64,000 bases of DNA. Source: Meloidogyne chitwoodi (taxonomy: Eukaryota; Nematoda; Chromadorea; Rhabditida; Meloidogynidae). The notes beneath the pieces were generated by a model, which was not told where the DNA came from, did no database searches, and saw only the letters and a list, made by a program, of their open reading frames with translations. Below, one piece after another: positions 25,311 through 37,510 of the stretch (positions are counted from its first letter, which is position 1; each line of letters starts with the position of its first letter). A program made the translations under genes and the position numbers. The stretch is from NCBI GenBank assembly GCA_015183035.1, contig JACZZP010000003.1:1054001-1118000 (forward strand), in the 5' to 3' direction.

Positions 25311-26219
25311 TTTAATTATTTTTAAATATTTATATATAAAATATTTATTTTATTAAAAATAATTATGTTATCATGTTCTATTGTTTTTTATTTATTTCTA
25401 ATTCAGGTAAAAATTTCAGAGCAACACAACTAAATATAAAGAATAAAAAATACTCTGGCTTTAATTAAAAAATATTTTAAAAAATAAATTAATTTTATAA
25501 ATTTAACAAAATTTTAAATCTTAAAAAAATATGATAGAAAATTAATAAAATTTTAAAAGAAAATAAATGTTTTTTTAATTTAACGCCTTTGTGTGACACA
25601 AATAAATAAATAAATAAAATATATGTCAGGTGATTTTTTCAATTAAAAAATATTTTCATTCAGAAAAAATTATTTTAAATTATTGCTGATAAAAACTGTT
25701 TGATTATAAAAAAAACAAACGTAATAATTTACAATAAAATAGAAAAAAGGTCATGAAAAATAAACGAAAAAGAGGAGTGGGACTATCTTTTTTATTATTA
25801 TCAAAGTAAGAGTAAAAATTAATAAATTATATTATTTATTTATTTATGTTGAAAATAAATAAATATAAAAAATCAAAATTTTTATGTTTTTATTGGAAAA
25901 ATACTAAATAATTTTTTAATAAAATTTTTTTTATAAATATTCTCATGGTTATTTTTATTTTCGAAGTAAATAATTCAAAATAATATTTAAATAAATTTTT
26001 ATTCAAAATTACCTAAATTTATATAAAATTGTTAAATTTTAAAATAATAAAAATGATAAAAGAAAAATAAAAAATAGACATTAACAAATTAAAGAAAAAG
26101 AAACGAATAGATAAATTTTTGGTAAATTTTAGATAATAAAGAGAAGAGTTAAGAAAAATTAAAAAAAAAAGTAAACAAGAGTTTGTATTTTATAACTTAT
26201 TTATAATAAATAAAATATT
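25311..26219. other. AT-rich spacer between two UGT genes
   Basis: No exon found on either strand. The sequence is dominated by A/T runs and TAAA/AAAT words. Part of it should be the promoter of UGT copy 1 and the 3' untranslated region of copy 2. Confidence 0.6.
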
Positions 26220-29200
26220 TTAAAAAATTAATAAAATAAAAATAAAAAATAAAAAAATAATTAAATCAAAATATAAAAAATTAATCCAATTTAAATTAAT
26301 TCCTTTACGTTGAAAATAAACTTTTCTTCCAGGCTTTAAACGAGTAATTCTTTCTAACCAAAAAGTGCCTTCATCGAGTGCTGGGATTATTCTATCAAGA
26401 AATATTGAACGAAATTTTTTTGAAATTATAATTCTTTTTGGATCAGAAATTACCTTTTAAAATAAATAAAATATATTTTTGAATAAAAGAAAATCAGAGA
26501 CACACAAAAATTGTTTAAATAATTTGAATTAAGTATTTAATTATAATTAATAATTTTATTTATTTATTTACTGAATTAATAGTTGAATAAACAGAATTAA
26601 TATTAAGTGTATATTTATTAATTACAGGTCCAATTCCCATAACTAAAATTTGTTGAGCATTATGTGCTTGTTCAGCAAATAAAGGCATTACAATTAAAGG
26701 AACACCAGAACATAAACCTTCTCTTATACTTTAAATATTAAATAATTTATTTTAACTTAATTAATTAAAACCTTTTTAATCCACCATGTGTAATAAAAGC
26801 TTTAGTCATTGGATGTGCTAAAATTTCTAATTGAGGTGCCCATTTTGTTAACATTATATTTTTTCCAATATTTTTAATTGGAGGTCCATTATAAGTAAAA
26901 ATAATTTTATATTTTTTATCAAGTCTTTGAAAAGCACCAATAAGTGATGAAATAATTCTTTTTGGTGCTAAACTCCATTCAGGGTAAGTTCCAAAAGCAG
27001 CATAAATTAAACCTATAAATTAATAATTATTTATTTATTTATTATTTTAAATTAATTAATTATAAACCTTCAGAATCTTCTTCAATAAACTTTTTAAATT
27101 CTTCCGGTAATTTTCTTGGTTTTTTACAATGAGCACCAATATTAATCATTTCTGGACCTTTAGCTAATGGCCAACCTAATCGATCAATTGAATCAGAAAG
27201 TTGAAGTGAACTACGAAAATAAAGTTCTTTCCAACTAAAATTGGGAACACCAAAACGAGCAATATTTGGCATATAAAATTGTTCAACTATAAAAAAATAA
27301 ATTTAATTTAATTAATTTAAATATTTATTTATTTACCTATCAAATTCATTAATAAATATTCAGCTCCATTTTCAAAAAAAGCATGTAATCTATGGGAAAA
27401 CTTTTCAGAAGTATATCCATCATTTATATTATTAGGAATAAATGGAAATAATGGACATTTAGATACCCAATTATTTCCTAAAATTAATTATTTTAATAAA
27501 ATAATAATTAAAAAATACCAGTAGATTTAATAGATTCAGAAGAAATAAGTGTTTGACCAGCAGTTGAATAAATAATACTTTTTGGTTCATTCTTTATTTT
27601 ATTATTATTACTCTTTTCCCATATTCTTTGTTGTAAAGTTGTAAGAGCAAATCCAAAAGTCCAAAATAAATCATCAATAATAATTAAATCCCAATTTTCA
27701 TTTATTAATTCAACAATCTTAATAATTAATAAATATTTTTTATTTAATTTTATTTAAAAAAAATTAAAATTATTTTAATTTTATAAAATTTAGAAAAGAA
27801 ATGTATAATTATATTTAATTAATAAATAATTTACATAAATTTAATTTACATTTTATATAAAATAAAATATAGTTAATAGAATAATAAATAAATATAATTT
27901 GTACAAGAAAATAATTTTATAAAAAATGAAAGGGAGAATTGAGAGAAAAGAGAAAGGATATACCTATATAATTAAATTATATTTAAATAAAATATTTATT
28001 TAATTTTTTATTGGTAATTATTTAGATTGTCGTTAATTTTCTTTTCTTTTAAATTTAATTATAAAGAAATATTTTCAAAAATATAATAATTTTCGAAAAT
28101 ATTGAAAATAAAAAATATTAAATAAATTATTTTTAATTTAAACTTTTATTTAATAAAATACCGTATTACTTATATCTAATAAACTAATTACCTAGAAGGT
28201 ATTTTTAATGACATTTGGTCTATTTTAGAGATAATAAATTTGTATATTTTTATTTAATTTATTTTTGTTGTTTTTGTTCTTCATTTTAATAAATATTAAT
28301 TAATTATATTTTCTTCTTTCTTTTAAATCTTCAATTTCAATTGTAAGTGCATCTTTTTTCATAGAAAGAGTATCTCTAATTTCAAGAAATGACATTAATT
28401 CTGAATTTGCTTCTTCAACATTTTTTGTTAAATTTTTAGCCATTTGACGTAATTCAGATAAAGATATTTTATTTAATTGAATACGAGTTAAATAAATATT
28501 TTTATTTAATTTTAAATTATTTTTTATTAAATACGATGAATTTTGTTGTTGAGGACTACTACTAAACATTTGTTGAATTTTCATTATTTTTTTTTAAAGA
28601 GAAGAAATTAAAGAAGAGGAAAATAAAAAATAAAATTAATTTATTATGTTCCAAATAAATAATTTAAAATAAAATATTAAAAAAGAGAATATTTTTCTGG
28701 TTGAAAGCTTTGAATTAAAATAAATAAAATGAAAAAGTCTGAGAATTGTGAAGGTTTTTTGTTCTATAAAATAAAATAAAAAAAAAGAGGAAAGAAAGGA
28801 AAACCCATTTTTATTATAGTTTATTGCCTTTTTTCATGCATTTGGAAAAACTGGAAAGAATTTTATATGAGTGAATGCTTTAAGGCATTTTAAATAAATA
28901 AAATGGGGAAATATTGAAGAAAATATATTTAAAAAAGACATTAAAAAAGAAAAAGAATAAAATGTGAAAAAAAAAGTTTAAGAAAAAAATTAAAATATTT
29001 TTTAAAGAAATAAAAGAGATATATTTATATTTTCATTGAATATTTGGGAATTTAAAGATTAATCAAATAAATATATTTTTTTAAAAATTAAGACCTTAAA
29101 AAATTAAATTTTGCCTTTGTTTGATAGTTTAGCATTAATTGGCCCATATTAATATTTCCCTTATTATAAATAGAAACTAAAATTTGTTCAAAAGTATTTC

Positions 29201-29914
29201 CACAAGTTTTATTCCAAAGATAATTTGCCAAAATTTTATTTTCATTTTTATCATGAGGTAATGGAGCTAAAATAATTTTAATATTATTTATTTTGAGAAG
29301 ATTAAATGAAGGTTTTGGAGATATTGTCCAAAGAATATAAACTGAATGTTTTTGTTGTTGGGTTAGTCTAATAAATAAATAAATATAATAATAATAACAA
29401 ATTAAATAAATAAAAATATGAAAGGAAAAAAAATTAAAAAAGAAGATAAATTAAAATAATAAATTTTTTTTAAATTTAAAAAATATTTATTTTATAAATA
29501 TTTTGTTTTGCCTTTTGAGTATAATTAAGCATTAATATTTCAAGTTTATCATCTCCATGTTCAAAAAATTCAGGTAAAGTAACAGAAGAATCTGTCTTAT
29601 ACCAAAAAAAATAAGCAAAAGCTTTTTTAATTTCTTCTTTTTCATCATCTTGAGGTAAATATGCCCGATGGTAATTAATTAAAGAAGATTTATTATTTGG
29701 ATATATTGTATCCAAAACATAAACTGAATGACCACGAATGGCTAATCTTTTTTTTATTTTAAAAGATTTAATATTTATTTATTTACTTTTCCATTAATGA
29801 AAGCATTGATCCAAAATGACTACCACGATCATGATAAAAAGTAAAAAGAATCTTTGCTGTTTCATTAATTGTTATAATTAATAAAAATAAAAATAAAATA
29901 ATAAAATATTTCAT
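26220..29914 (-). CDS. UDP-glycosyltransferase (UGT), copy 2, with alternative second exons
   Basis: Same enzyme family and strand as its downstream neighbour. Exon 1 (29787-29914) encodes a signal peptide and FHDRGSHFGSMLSLMEK. Two alternative copies of exon 2 follow (29512-29746 and 29115-29367, listed separately). The gene resumes at 27717 with IVELINENWDLIIIDDL. The donor-binding domain holds KWAPQLEILAHPMTKAFITH, GGLK, REGLCSGVPLIVMPLFAEQ and NLNWINFLYFDLIIFLFF, the last being the C-terminal anchor; stop at 26220-26222. The intron before 27717 is about 1.4 kb, unusually long here, and contains a SCHIP1-like open frame. It is possible that 29115-29914 is a separate relic and that 26220-27717 has lost its own N-terminus. 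Matching splice phases argue for one gene. Confidence 0.75.
28300..28584 (-). CDS. Small SCHIP1-like coiled-coil protein
   Basis: Intronless open frame of 94 residues. The second half, SLSELRQMAKNLTKNVEEAN followed by SELMSFLEIRDTLSMKKDAL and TIEIEDL, resembles the C-terminal coiled coil of schwannomin-interacting protein 1. There the family pattern is LxxLxxDLxxxIExLNxELVxLLxxRDELxxxxDAxLVDIEDL. SCHIP1 proteins are cytoplasmic adaptors that bind NF2/merlin and ankyrin. The N-terminal third is Ser/Gln/Asn-rich and unrelated. It sits within what appears to be an intron of UGT copy 2, on the same strand. Family assignment is from the coiled-coil pattern only, but that pattern is distinctive. 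Confidence 0.7.
   Translation of the reverse strand: MKIQQMFSSSPQQQNSSYLIKNNLKLNKNIYLTRIQLNKISLSELRQMAKNLTKNVEEANSELMSFLEIRDTLSMKKDALTIEIEDLKERRKYN
29115..29367 (-). other. UGT copy 2 exon 2, alternative B
   Basis: A 253-bp exon encoding QQKHSVYILWTISPKPS through MLNYQTK, clearly related to alternative A (shared HSVY, TI-P, NKT and LMLNY). The acceptor is TTTATTAG before ACTAACC. The 3' border again fits AAAG before GCAAAA. Entry and exit phases are identical to those of alternative A, and there is no in-frame stop. Confidence 0.65.
29512..29746 (-). other. UGT copy 2 exon 2, alternative A
   Basis: A 235-bp exon encoding RGHSVYVLDTIYPNNKSS through MLNYTQK. The acceptor is AAAAAAAG before ATTAGCC. 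The 3' border fits AAAAG before GCAAAA, a GC donor, because no GT follows for dozens of bases. It needs one base to complete a codon from exon 1 and ends on a whole codon, as does UGT copy 1 exon 2. No stop in frame. Confidence 0.65.
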
Positions 29915-30704
29915 TTTTAGAGAATTAATTATTTAAAATAATAAATATATTTTTAATTAAATTGTCTTTTAAAAATATAATTTAATAATTTAAAGAATTA
30001 AAAATAATAATTAAAAAAATAATATTTTAACACATTCATGTTTATTAAAAAATAAAGTAAAAAGTACATAATTATTAAAGTAAAGGCAAATAAAAAAAGA
30101 GAGGAAAAAAATTGATTGATTTTCAGGCAAAGAGTTTTTTCATTTATTTATCTTTTATTAGTTCAAAAGTGCTTTCCGGTTGTCAGAAAAGAAGAAGAAG
30201 AAGAAGTTTATATTAATTGGAAAATATTTGAAAAAAAATTAAAAATTATTTTTTTATTATTAATTTTAAATTATTTTTTTTTAAGAAATTATTATTTTAA
30301 AAATAGTTTAAATATTAATTACATAATTATTTTATTTAATATACCTACCTATTTATAATAATAAAAATTTTATTTTTTTAATTAAAATTATTTAAAAAAA
30401 TTTTAATCAAATTATATCTAATTAATTTTTATTTTATTTATTTTTTAAATTAAAATTTAGTTTTATTTAAAATATTTAATGTTCAATTTAAATTTTCTAA
30501 AATATTGTTGTTGCACCTTCACTCGCGCGATCATCTAGTTGACCTATTTTATTATTTAAAGGTTTGCAATTACTAAATAAATAAATTTATTTTTATTTTA
30601 TATATATTTCCATTTTGGGTCAAGTAAATAAATGGTTATTATTATATTTTAAATTAAAAAAAAATATTATTTTTTTAAATTAATAATTATTAGAATAATA
30701 AAAA
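29915..30704. other. Divergent intergenic region, UGT copy 2 and lipase
   Basis: Promoter-bearing space between two divergent genes. It is AT-rich except for a short GC-rich patch near 30515-30545 containing CTCGCGCGATC. An open frame at 30116-30358 translates to low-complexity Phe/Leu/Ile-rich sequence and is not called a gene. Confidence 0.5.
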
Positions 30705-32263
30705 ATGTTTAATAATAAATATTTTTATTTATTATTTATTATATTATTACCAACAATTGTTTATTCTGGAATGATTAATGTTTGCAGTGATGGTTAAAAA
30801 TTATTATTATTATTTTAATTAAAATTTTTACAAAAATTTTTTAAGTAAAAGATTGTAATTCTTGTACTAATTCTTATATAAATATTTTAACTTTTCGAGA
30901 ACATTGCAGGTTTTATATATTAATTTTAAAATATTATTAAGTTAGTCCTAACTTTTCTTTTTTGGATTTAAAAAAAATTATTAACGACTTTAATTTTTTA
31001 AATATTTTTTAATTAATTAAATTTATTAATTTTATATATTTTATTTTTTCTAATTTAGTAATTATATTTTAATATTTAATTTAAAATTTAATTAAAAAAA
31101 AGATGGTGTTATTCAACAAATAATTGTGGAGGACCACTTTCTTGTCCAACAGGTGTAGCTGTTGCTACTCGTGATCCATTTAAATGTCCATTAAAAGTAT
31201 CAAATGCAAAGGGAAGAAGATATACTGATAAATTAGGAAGATCTTTATATGCCCTTACTTTAGCAGCTAAACAAAAAGATCCAACATTTTGTTTAAAAAA
31301 TAGTCGAAGTGATGTAAAGTAAGTGTAAAAAATTTATTAATTAATTAAATATATTATTTTAAAAATATTAATAAAAAATAACTAAATTTATTATTTTTTT
31401 AAATTTTTATTAAATAAATAAAATTTAATGCATTATTAATAATACCTATTTTCTCCTATAGAAATAAAACACTCTCTTCTTTTGAATTGATAGTAGACTT
31501 TATTTGAAAAAGTAACAAGCGCGGTCGTGTCCGAGTGGTTAAGGAGATTGACTAGAAATCAATTGGGCTTTGCCCGCACAGGTTCGAATCCTGTCGACCG
31601 CGAAATTTTTTTAAATTATTTAAACAATTAATTTAAATATTTTAATAAAAATTTTTTTTAGAATAATAAAATACTTTGAAGTAGAATGTGATCAAGCTAA
31701 AAATACTTGTGCTGGAATGTTAGCAGTTTCTGAAGAAGCTAAAGCACTTTATGTTATTTATAGAGGATCTACTATTGATAAACAACTTTTTCAAGTTTTT
31801 TCTTTTTTTTTTAATTTTAATTAATTTTAAAACTAATTTTATTATTATTATAGGAATTTATTCATGGAATTGCTGCACAATTAGGTGCTTGGGAAAAATT
31901 TGTAAATGGTTCTGGAGTTATGACTTATTTTCATGGAGCTTTTAGACGTCTTTTTCTTGAAGGTGGAATGAAAACACAACTTTTAAAACTTAAAGAAACA
32001 TATGAAGGTTATCGTATTTGGGTACTAATTATTTTAAAATATTTATTTAATTTATTAATTTTAAAGGTAACAGGTCATTCATTAGGTGGTTCTTTAGCTT
32101 CAATGACTGCTTTATATTTAATTAATCAAACTATATTTTCACCTGAAAAAGTTAAACTTGTAACTTTTGGTGAACCAAGAACTGGAAATTTAAATTATGC
32201 AAAGGCTGTTGAATTAAATGTTCCTTTTCGTTATAGAGTTGTTAATAAAAATGATATTGTAAG

Positions 32264-32318
<55 letters not shown>

Positions 32319-33231
32319 TCTTTTGATAAAATTATACACAAATATACATATTTTTATTTAACATTTTTTAAAAATTATATTTAAATATTTCCATTAATTT
32401 TCCCATTATCTACGTTTTTTATTACATTTTCTCAAAATTCCATTTTCTTTTTATAAAAATCACGTAATTATTTAAATTTAATTTATTTAAGTACTTTAAT
32501 ATTAGTTTTATGTGAAAAAAAATAATTTTAATAATATTTAAAGTTTAATTAAAATTCTGACTTTTATTCTTTTTAAATTAAATTAAATAATTTATTTTTA
32601 ATAAAATTAAAAGGTAACAAATATACCTCAATCTGTTGATCCAGATGGCCTATTATTAACATTGGGTGGTGCAGAACGTCAACCATATTTTTATCGTTTT
32701 GCTGTACATTATCCTCAAGGAATGGAATCTAGAGAATCTGATTTTATGGTAAAAATATATTTTATTTATTTTTTAAAATAATTAATTTAATTTATTAATT
32801 TAAAATAAATTTTAATTTTTTTTGCGTTTTTAGTTAACAAAAATTTAATTAAAATAAAGACGTAAAAAATAAATATTATTATTTTATTTAATTTATTTTA
32901 AAAAAATAATTAAATAAAATTACTAAAAATTGATTAAAAAATTAAATTTAGCCATTTATTATTATATAAAATAAAAAGAATATTTAAATTAGTTAAATTT
33001 ACATAATTTATATTTATTTATATTTTTAGTTAATAAATATGCCTTTTTTCCCTAATAAATAATTTAAATAAAAATAATTAAATTAAATATTTATAGGTAT
33101 GTGAATATCCAGAAGATCACCATTGTAGACCTCTTCCAATGGCTGTTGACACTGGAGACCATTTAAATTATTTTGGAGTTAAATCTGATGATTATTTAAG
33201 GGCTGGTTGTCCAAGGGATATGCTCCTTTAA
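30705..33231 (+). CDS. Secreted class 3 lipase
   Basis: Triacylglycerol-lipase-type hydrolase (Lipase_3 family), probably secreted. A signal peptide, MFNNKYFYLLFIILLPTIVY, is followed by a Cys-rich PSI-like segment (DCNSC, HCRWCYSTNNCGGPLSCP). The alpha/beta-hydrolase core has YVIYRGST and the nucleophile elbow VTGHSLGGSLASM. It also has KLVTFGEPRTGN, RVVNKNDIVTNIP (candidate catalytic Asp) and GDHLNYFG (candidate catalytic His). The stop is at 33229-33231. Introns are unusually long for this window: one contains a tRNA gene (31521-31602), another a TTTA microsatellite, and the last spans about 350 bp. Family and catalytic triad are clear; the natural substrate is not. Confidence 0.93.
31521..31602 (+). 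tRNA. tRNA-Ser(AGA)
   Basis: 82 nt with acceptor stem GCGGTCG pairing with CGACCGC, D-arm with GAGTGGTTAAGGA, anticodon loop CTAGAAA (anticodon AGA), a long class II variable arm with GGGCTTTGCCC, and T-loop GGTTCGAATCC. It lies in an intron of the lipase, same strand, and is followed by T-runs typical of a polymerase III terminator. Confidence 0.97.
32264..32319. repeat. TTTA microsatellite
   Basis: About 14 perfect copies of TTTA at the 5' end of a lipase intron, immediately after the splice donor. Confidence 0.9.
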
Positions 33232-36200
33232 TTGTGGGAATTTTTTTATAATTATAATTGTTGTATTTAATTTCTCATAAAATTATTTTATTTTTTTAAA
33301 CAAACATTCCCATTACTTAAATATAATGTATCCATTAAATATATTTATTTATTTATTTAATTTTTAAATTTAAATTATTTTATTTTAATAAAATTATTTT
33401 TAAAAATATTCTCTTTTTTTTATTTAAAATTTTAATTATAAAATTTATTTATTATATAAAAATAATAAATTTTTAAAACTAAAATAAAAAATAAAATTTC
33501 TAATTATTATAAAAAAATATACTTAAAATTTAATTATATTTATTTGTACTAAAAAAATCCCTTCCTTTTTTTCAGTTTCCGATTACTTCATTTGCCTTAT
33601 AAAATTGTTTAAGATTTTTTTTTCAACAATTTTTCAAATATTTTTTTTTTATTAAATTCTGAAGTACTACATATTTATCTCTAATAAATCGAGAATTGCA
33701 CTTAAAATAAAGAAAAAAGTTTAAAAAAATGCTTTTTAAAACAAAAATATATTTAAATAATTTTTAATAAAAATATTAAATAAAACCTTATTTTTTAAAA
33801 ATTAAAAAAAAATAAAAAGTATAGGGAAAACGTAATATTTAAATTAATATATTTTAAAATATATTTTAAAATATATTTTAAAATATATATTATTTTTATT
33901 TTGACTTCTCAAGAATATTTTTAAAATTAAATTTAGCCAAATTATAGACAAAAACAAAAATAATAAATTTCAAAAAAAAAAAACAATAAGATTTTTCTTT
34001 CTTTTATATTTATTTTTGTTTCCGGCTAATTTCTCCTCTTTTTTTTTATTTTTTTTCCTTTTGGCTATTTTTCTTATTTTTATTAAAAAATAATAAAAAA
34101 TTTTTTAACAAACAACCCACGCACAGCAAAAGGAATTTTTAATCATTTTTTTGAATATTTATTTTTAAGTATTTAATAATATATTTTATTTAATTAAAAA
34201 ATTATTTAAATATAATTATTTAATTTTTAAAAATTAAAATTAAATATTACTTATTTTTACCTCTATTTCCTACATTTAATTAAAATATTAATTTAATTAT
34301 TTTATAAAAAATAATTAAAGTCTTATGACTACTAGATATATTTTTATTTATTTTTATGACCAATATTCTCTTCTTCTCCCTTAGGGAATTTAATAAAATT
34401 AATAAAAATAAAAATAATATATTAAAAGGAATTCCCTGTTTATTTAATAATAATAAATTAAAAATGATGAGATGAGTATGGCAAAATATTAAATGAAAAA
34501 AAATTTAGAAATTAAATATATATATATATTAAATAATTAATTAAATAAAAAGAAACAAATATTATTTTTTTAAATTAATTTATAAATAATATTTAAAATA
34601 ATTAAAATATATTTTATTTAAAAACACATTTTTAAAATTATTTTTTAATTAATTAATTAATTATTTTTATTTCTATTTTTAACATTTACTCATATAAATA
34701 AAATAAGCAAAAAAAAATAATAAATTTTTTCCTTATTTTTATAATTTTTTTATTTTTCTATTTTTATATTTAATTTTAAAAAAATAAATAATAAATTTAA
34801 ATTATATAATTTAATAATAAATTAATTCTTAATTTTTTAAAATTAAATTTAATTTTTTTAACAAAATAATTTATAATTTAATTAATTTAAAAAACAAATT
34901 TTTAAAAATAATTTTTTGCTTTCATTTTTATAATAAAAATATATAAATTAATTTTATTCTCTAATAAATTTTACTATTCCTAATTAAATTATTTTATATA
35001 TTTTTTTTAAATTAATTAAAATTTAATTTTTTTTAATTTTTATTTAAAATACAAAGTCATTTTTATTATTTCTTTTTTTTTTTAATATTTATATATTTTA
35101 TAATTCTTCTCATTTGAGACATTTGCGTGTTTGGAAATTTTTTTACATATTTCTAATAAATAATATTATAATAAATAAATATATTTATTTATTTTTTATA
35201 ATAATATTTCCTTTTTTATTATAAATTTAAATAATTAAAAATATTCTATAAAATTATTTTCTTCACAAAATTTTTTAAAAAGAAGATTTAAAATTTTAAT
35301 TTATTTTTTTCATTTTTTTAAACTAAAATTTTTTCCTTAAATTTCCAAATTTGTTAATTTAAAATAATATTTTTAATATTTAAATATTCTCAAATTGCAA
35401 TATTTAATTTAAATAAAAAGGCATATTCCCAAACATTAAAGAATATTTTTATATTTGTTTTATAATATTTATTTTAATATTTATTTGTTACATTTTTAAA
35501 TATTAATTTATTTTTTTAAAGGTAGTATTTCTGTTAAATAATTAAAAATTAATTTAAAAAATATTTAAATTTAATTTTATTTATTTATTGTTAAAAAATG
35601 ACATTTATTATTAAAAAGGTTATTTTTAATTTAAAATTATTATTAATTTAGTAGTGCTTCTATTTTAATAATTTTTAAATAATCTCTCTTTTTTATGTCT
35701 TCTCTTTACTCTAATAAAAGTTGCAAATATATATTATGACTTTAAATAATTTAAAAAATATTTAAAAAGGACATTTTCTGACATCATTTATATTTATTTA
35801 TTTACTTTTTTTGCAAAAAAAAAAATATTGGAAAATTTTAAAAATAATTTTATTTGTTTCAATTTATTTTTAAATAGAAACAAAAATATTTCCGTTAAAT
35901 TTACTATAAAAATTAAATTATAACGTGACTTCATTTTTTTACGCAAACATTTAAAATATATAAATATTTATAGCTAAAAATAACAATAAAAAATTAACTT
36001 TTTATTTTTATTTTATTTTAATTCTAAATAAAAATGTTGATAACCCTATATATTTATTTAAATTTATTTTTATATGTTTACTTTAATAAATAAAAATATT
36101 TAAAAATTCAAAGAAAAGATATTTTCCGGAATGAAAAAGAGAATTATTATTAAAAAAATGTTTGTGTTTGTAACCAATTAAATTTTAAATAAAGACCCTT

Positions 36201-36790
36201 TTATTATTAAAAAATATTTTATTACTATTAAATTAACTTCTATTTATAGCAAATAAATTTCCTTTAAATTCTTATATTTTTTTTAATTCGAAATCAAAAT
36301 TTTATTTATTTTATAAAAAATGTTTATTTTTAATTTAAAAATAATTTTGATTAATTTATTTTATTTTTTTTTTTAATTAAATAACCTTAGACATAATAAA
36401 AAAAATAAAATTAATACTCAAAATCTTCCAATCCTTGGTAACAATAAAATAAAATTTAAATATTCCAGCCTTAGTTACCCCTAATAAGGGACAAAAGAGC
36501 TAATTATTTTACAGGATTATTTTATTTTTATTTATGAGGAAAAAGAAAAAAACAAAAAATCCAATTTTGTACTAATAAATTAAAAAAACATTAAATAATT
36601 TCCTATTTTTTATTATTTAATTATTAACCTTATTTTTATTATTTATTTTAAAATAATCCATCTCCCACAACTCCAAAACTATTATTTTTATTTATTTTAT
36701 TATTTTTTTAGGTAAAAAAAGATTTAAAATAAATAAGCAAATAAAATTAAATATTTCAACGTTTTCTATTTTAAATAAATAATTAATAAA
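33232..36790. other. 3.5-kb AT-rich intergenic region
   Basis: No coding or RNA gene was recognised on either strand. The sequence is almost pure A/T with homopolymers and TTTA/AAAT words. The only ordered structure noted is the palindromic tandem repeat at 33847-33890. The right end must contain the flp-5 promoter. Confidence 0.55.
33847..33890. repeat. Palindromic 12-bp tandem repeat
   Basis: About three and a half copies of ATATTTTAAAAT, each nearly its own reverse complement, so the array can fold into hairpins. Confidence 0.8.
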
Positions 36791-37510
36791 ATGTCACAAT
36801 TTTTGATGAACAAAAATTTATTAAATTTATTAATTAAGAAAACAGTATTTTCTCCAATGTTTATAGTCATTATTTTTATTAGTCTCTTTATTTTTACTAC
36901 TGAAACATCATTAGCTGAAGAATCTGTTGACGAAGTTTCATCTCCTTTTAAAAATTGGTAATTTATTTATATTATTTTTTAAATATTTTATAATTAATTT
37001 AAAAATTAAATTATTTATTATAACATTTAAAAAATTTAATCGCGGTCGACAGGATTCGAACCTGTGCGGGCAGAGCCCAATTGATTTCGAGTCAATCTCC
37101 TTAACCACTCGGACACGACCGCATACTTAACTTTCTTCTAAAATATCCTTTTTAAAAGTCAATAGAAAATATAAATATTAACATTAAAAATTAAGGTTTG
37201 AACGTGAATCACGAGCACCTAAACCAAAATTTATTAGATTTGGACGAGCTACTGCAAATAACCCAAAATTTATACGATTTGGGCGAAGCTCTCCCTCCTT
37301 GGTAATTTTTTTAAAAATTATTTAAATATTAAAAAATTAAAGGAATATGAAAGAGATCCAACAACAGAAGTAGAAAATTTGGATGATTTAATTGATGTTG
37401 TTGAAGGTTTATATCCTTCAGAAAGGTTAAGACAACAAGAATCATCTCCATTAACTGCTGTTTATTTAACAGCACCAAAAAGAGCACAAAAATTTATTAG
37501 ATTTGGATAA
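36791..37510 (+). CDS. flp-5: FMRFamide-like neuropeptide precursor FLP-5
   Basis: Prepropeptide cleaved and amidated in neurons. A long hydrophobic signal region (FIVIIFISLFIFTTETSLA) precedes the peptide block. The block reads ESR-APKPKFIRFG-R, ATANNPKFIRFG-R, a non-peptide spacer, then APKR-AQKFIRFG at the very C-terminus. Each copy ends in Gly, the amide donor, with Arg or stop as processing site. APKPKFIRF-amide is a known product of C. elegans flp-5. Three exons are seen. The first intron (about 36957-37197) contains a tRNA gene on the opposite strand. The third copy has no basic residue after Gly because the protein stops there, a normal arrangement for terminal copies. Confidence 0.95.
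37041..37122 (-). tRNA. tRNA-Ser(CGA)
   Basis: 82 nt on the minus strand with the same arms as the tRNA-Ser(AGA) 5.4 kb away. By eye the two differ at two positions: the first anticodon base (loop CTCGAAA, anticodon CGA) and one base in the variable arm (GGGCTCTGCCC). It lies in the first intron of flp-5, antisense to it. Confidence 0.97.

Noticed and set aside
30116..30358. 80-codon open frame upstream of the lipase
   Set aside because: Low-complexity Phe/Leu/Ile/Asn translation expected by chance in AT-rich DNA.
30705..33231. Horizontal acquisition of the lipase
   Set aside because: It has many introns, a PSI-like N-terminus typical of nematode lipases and the same base composition as its neighbours.
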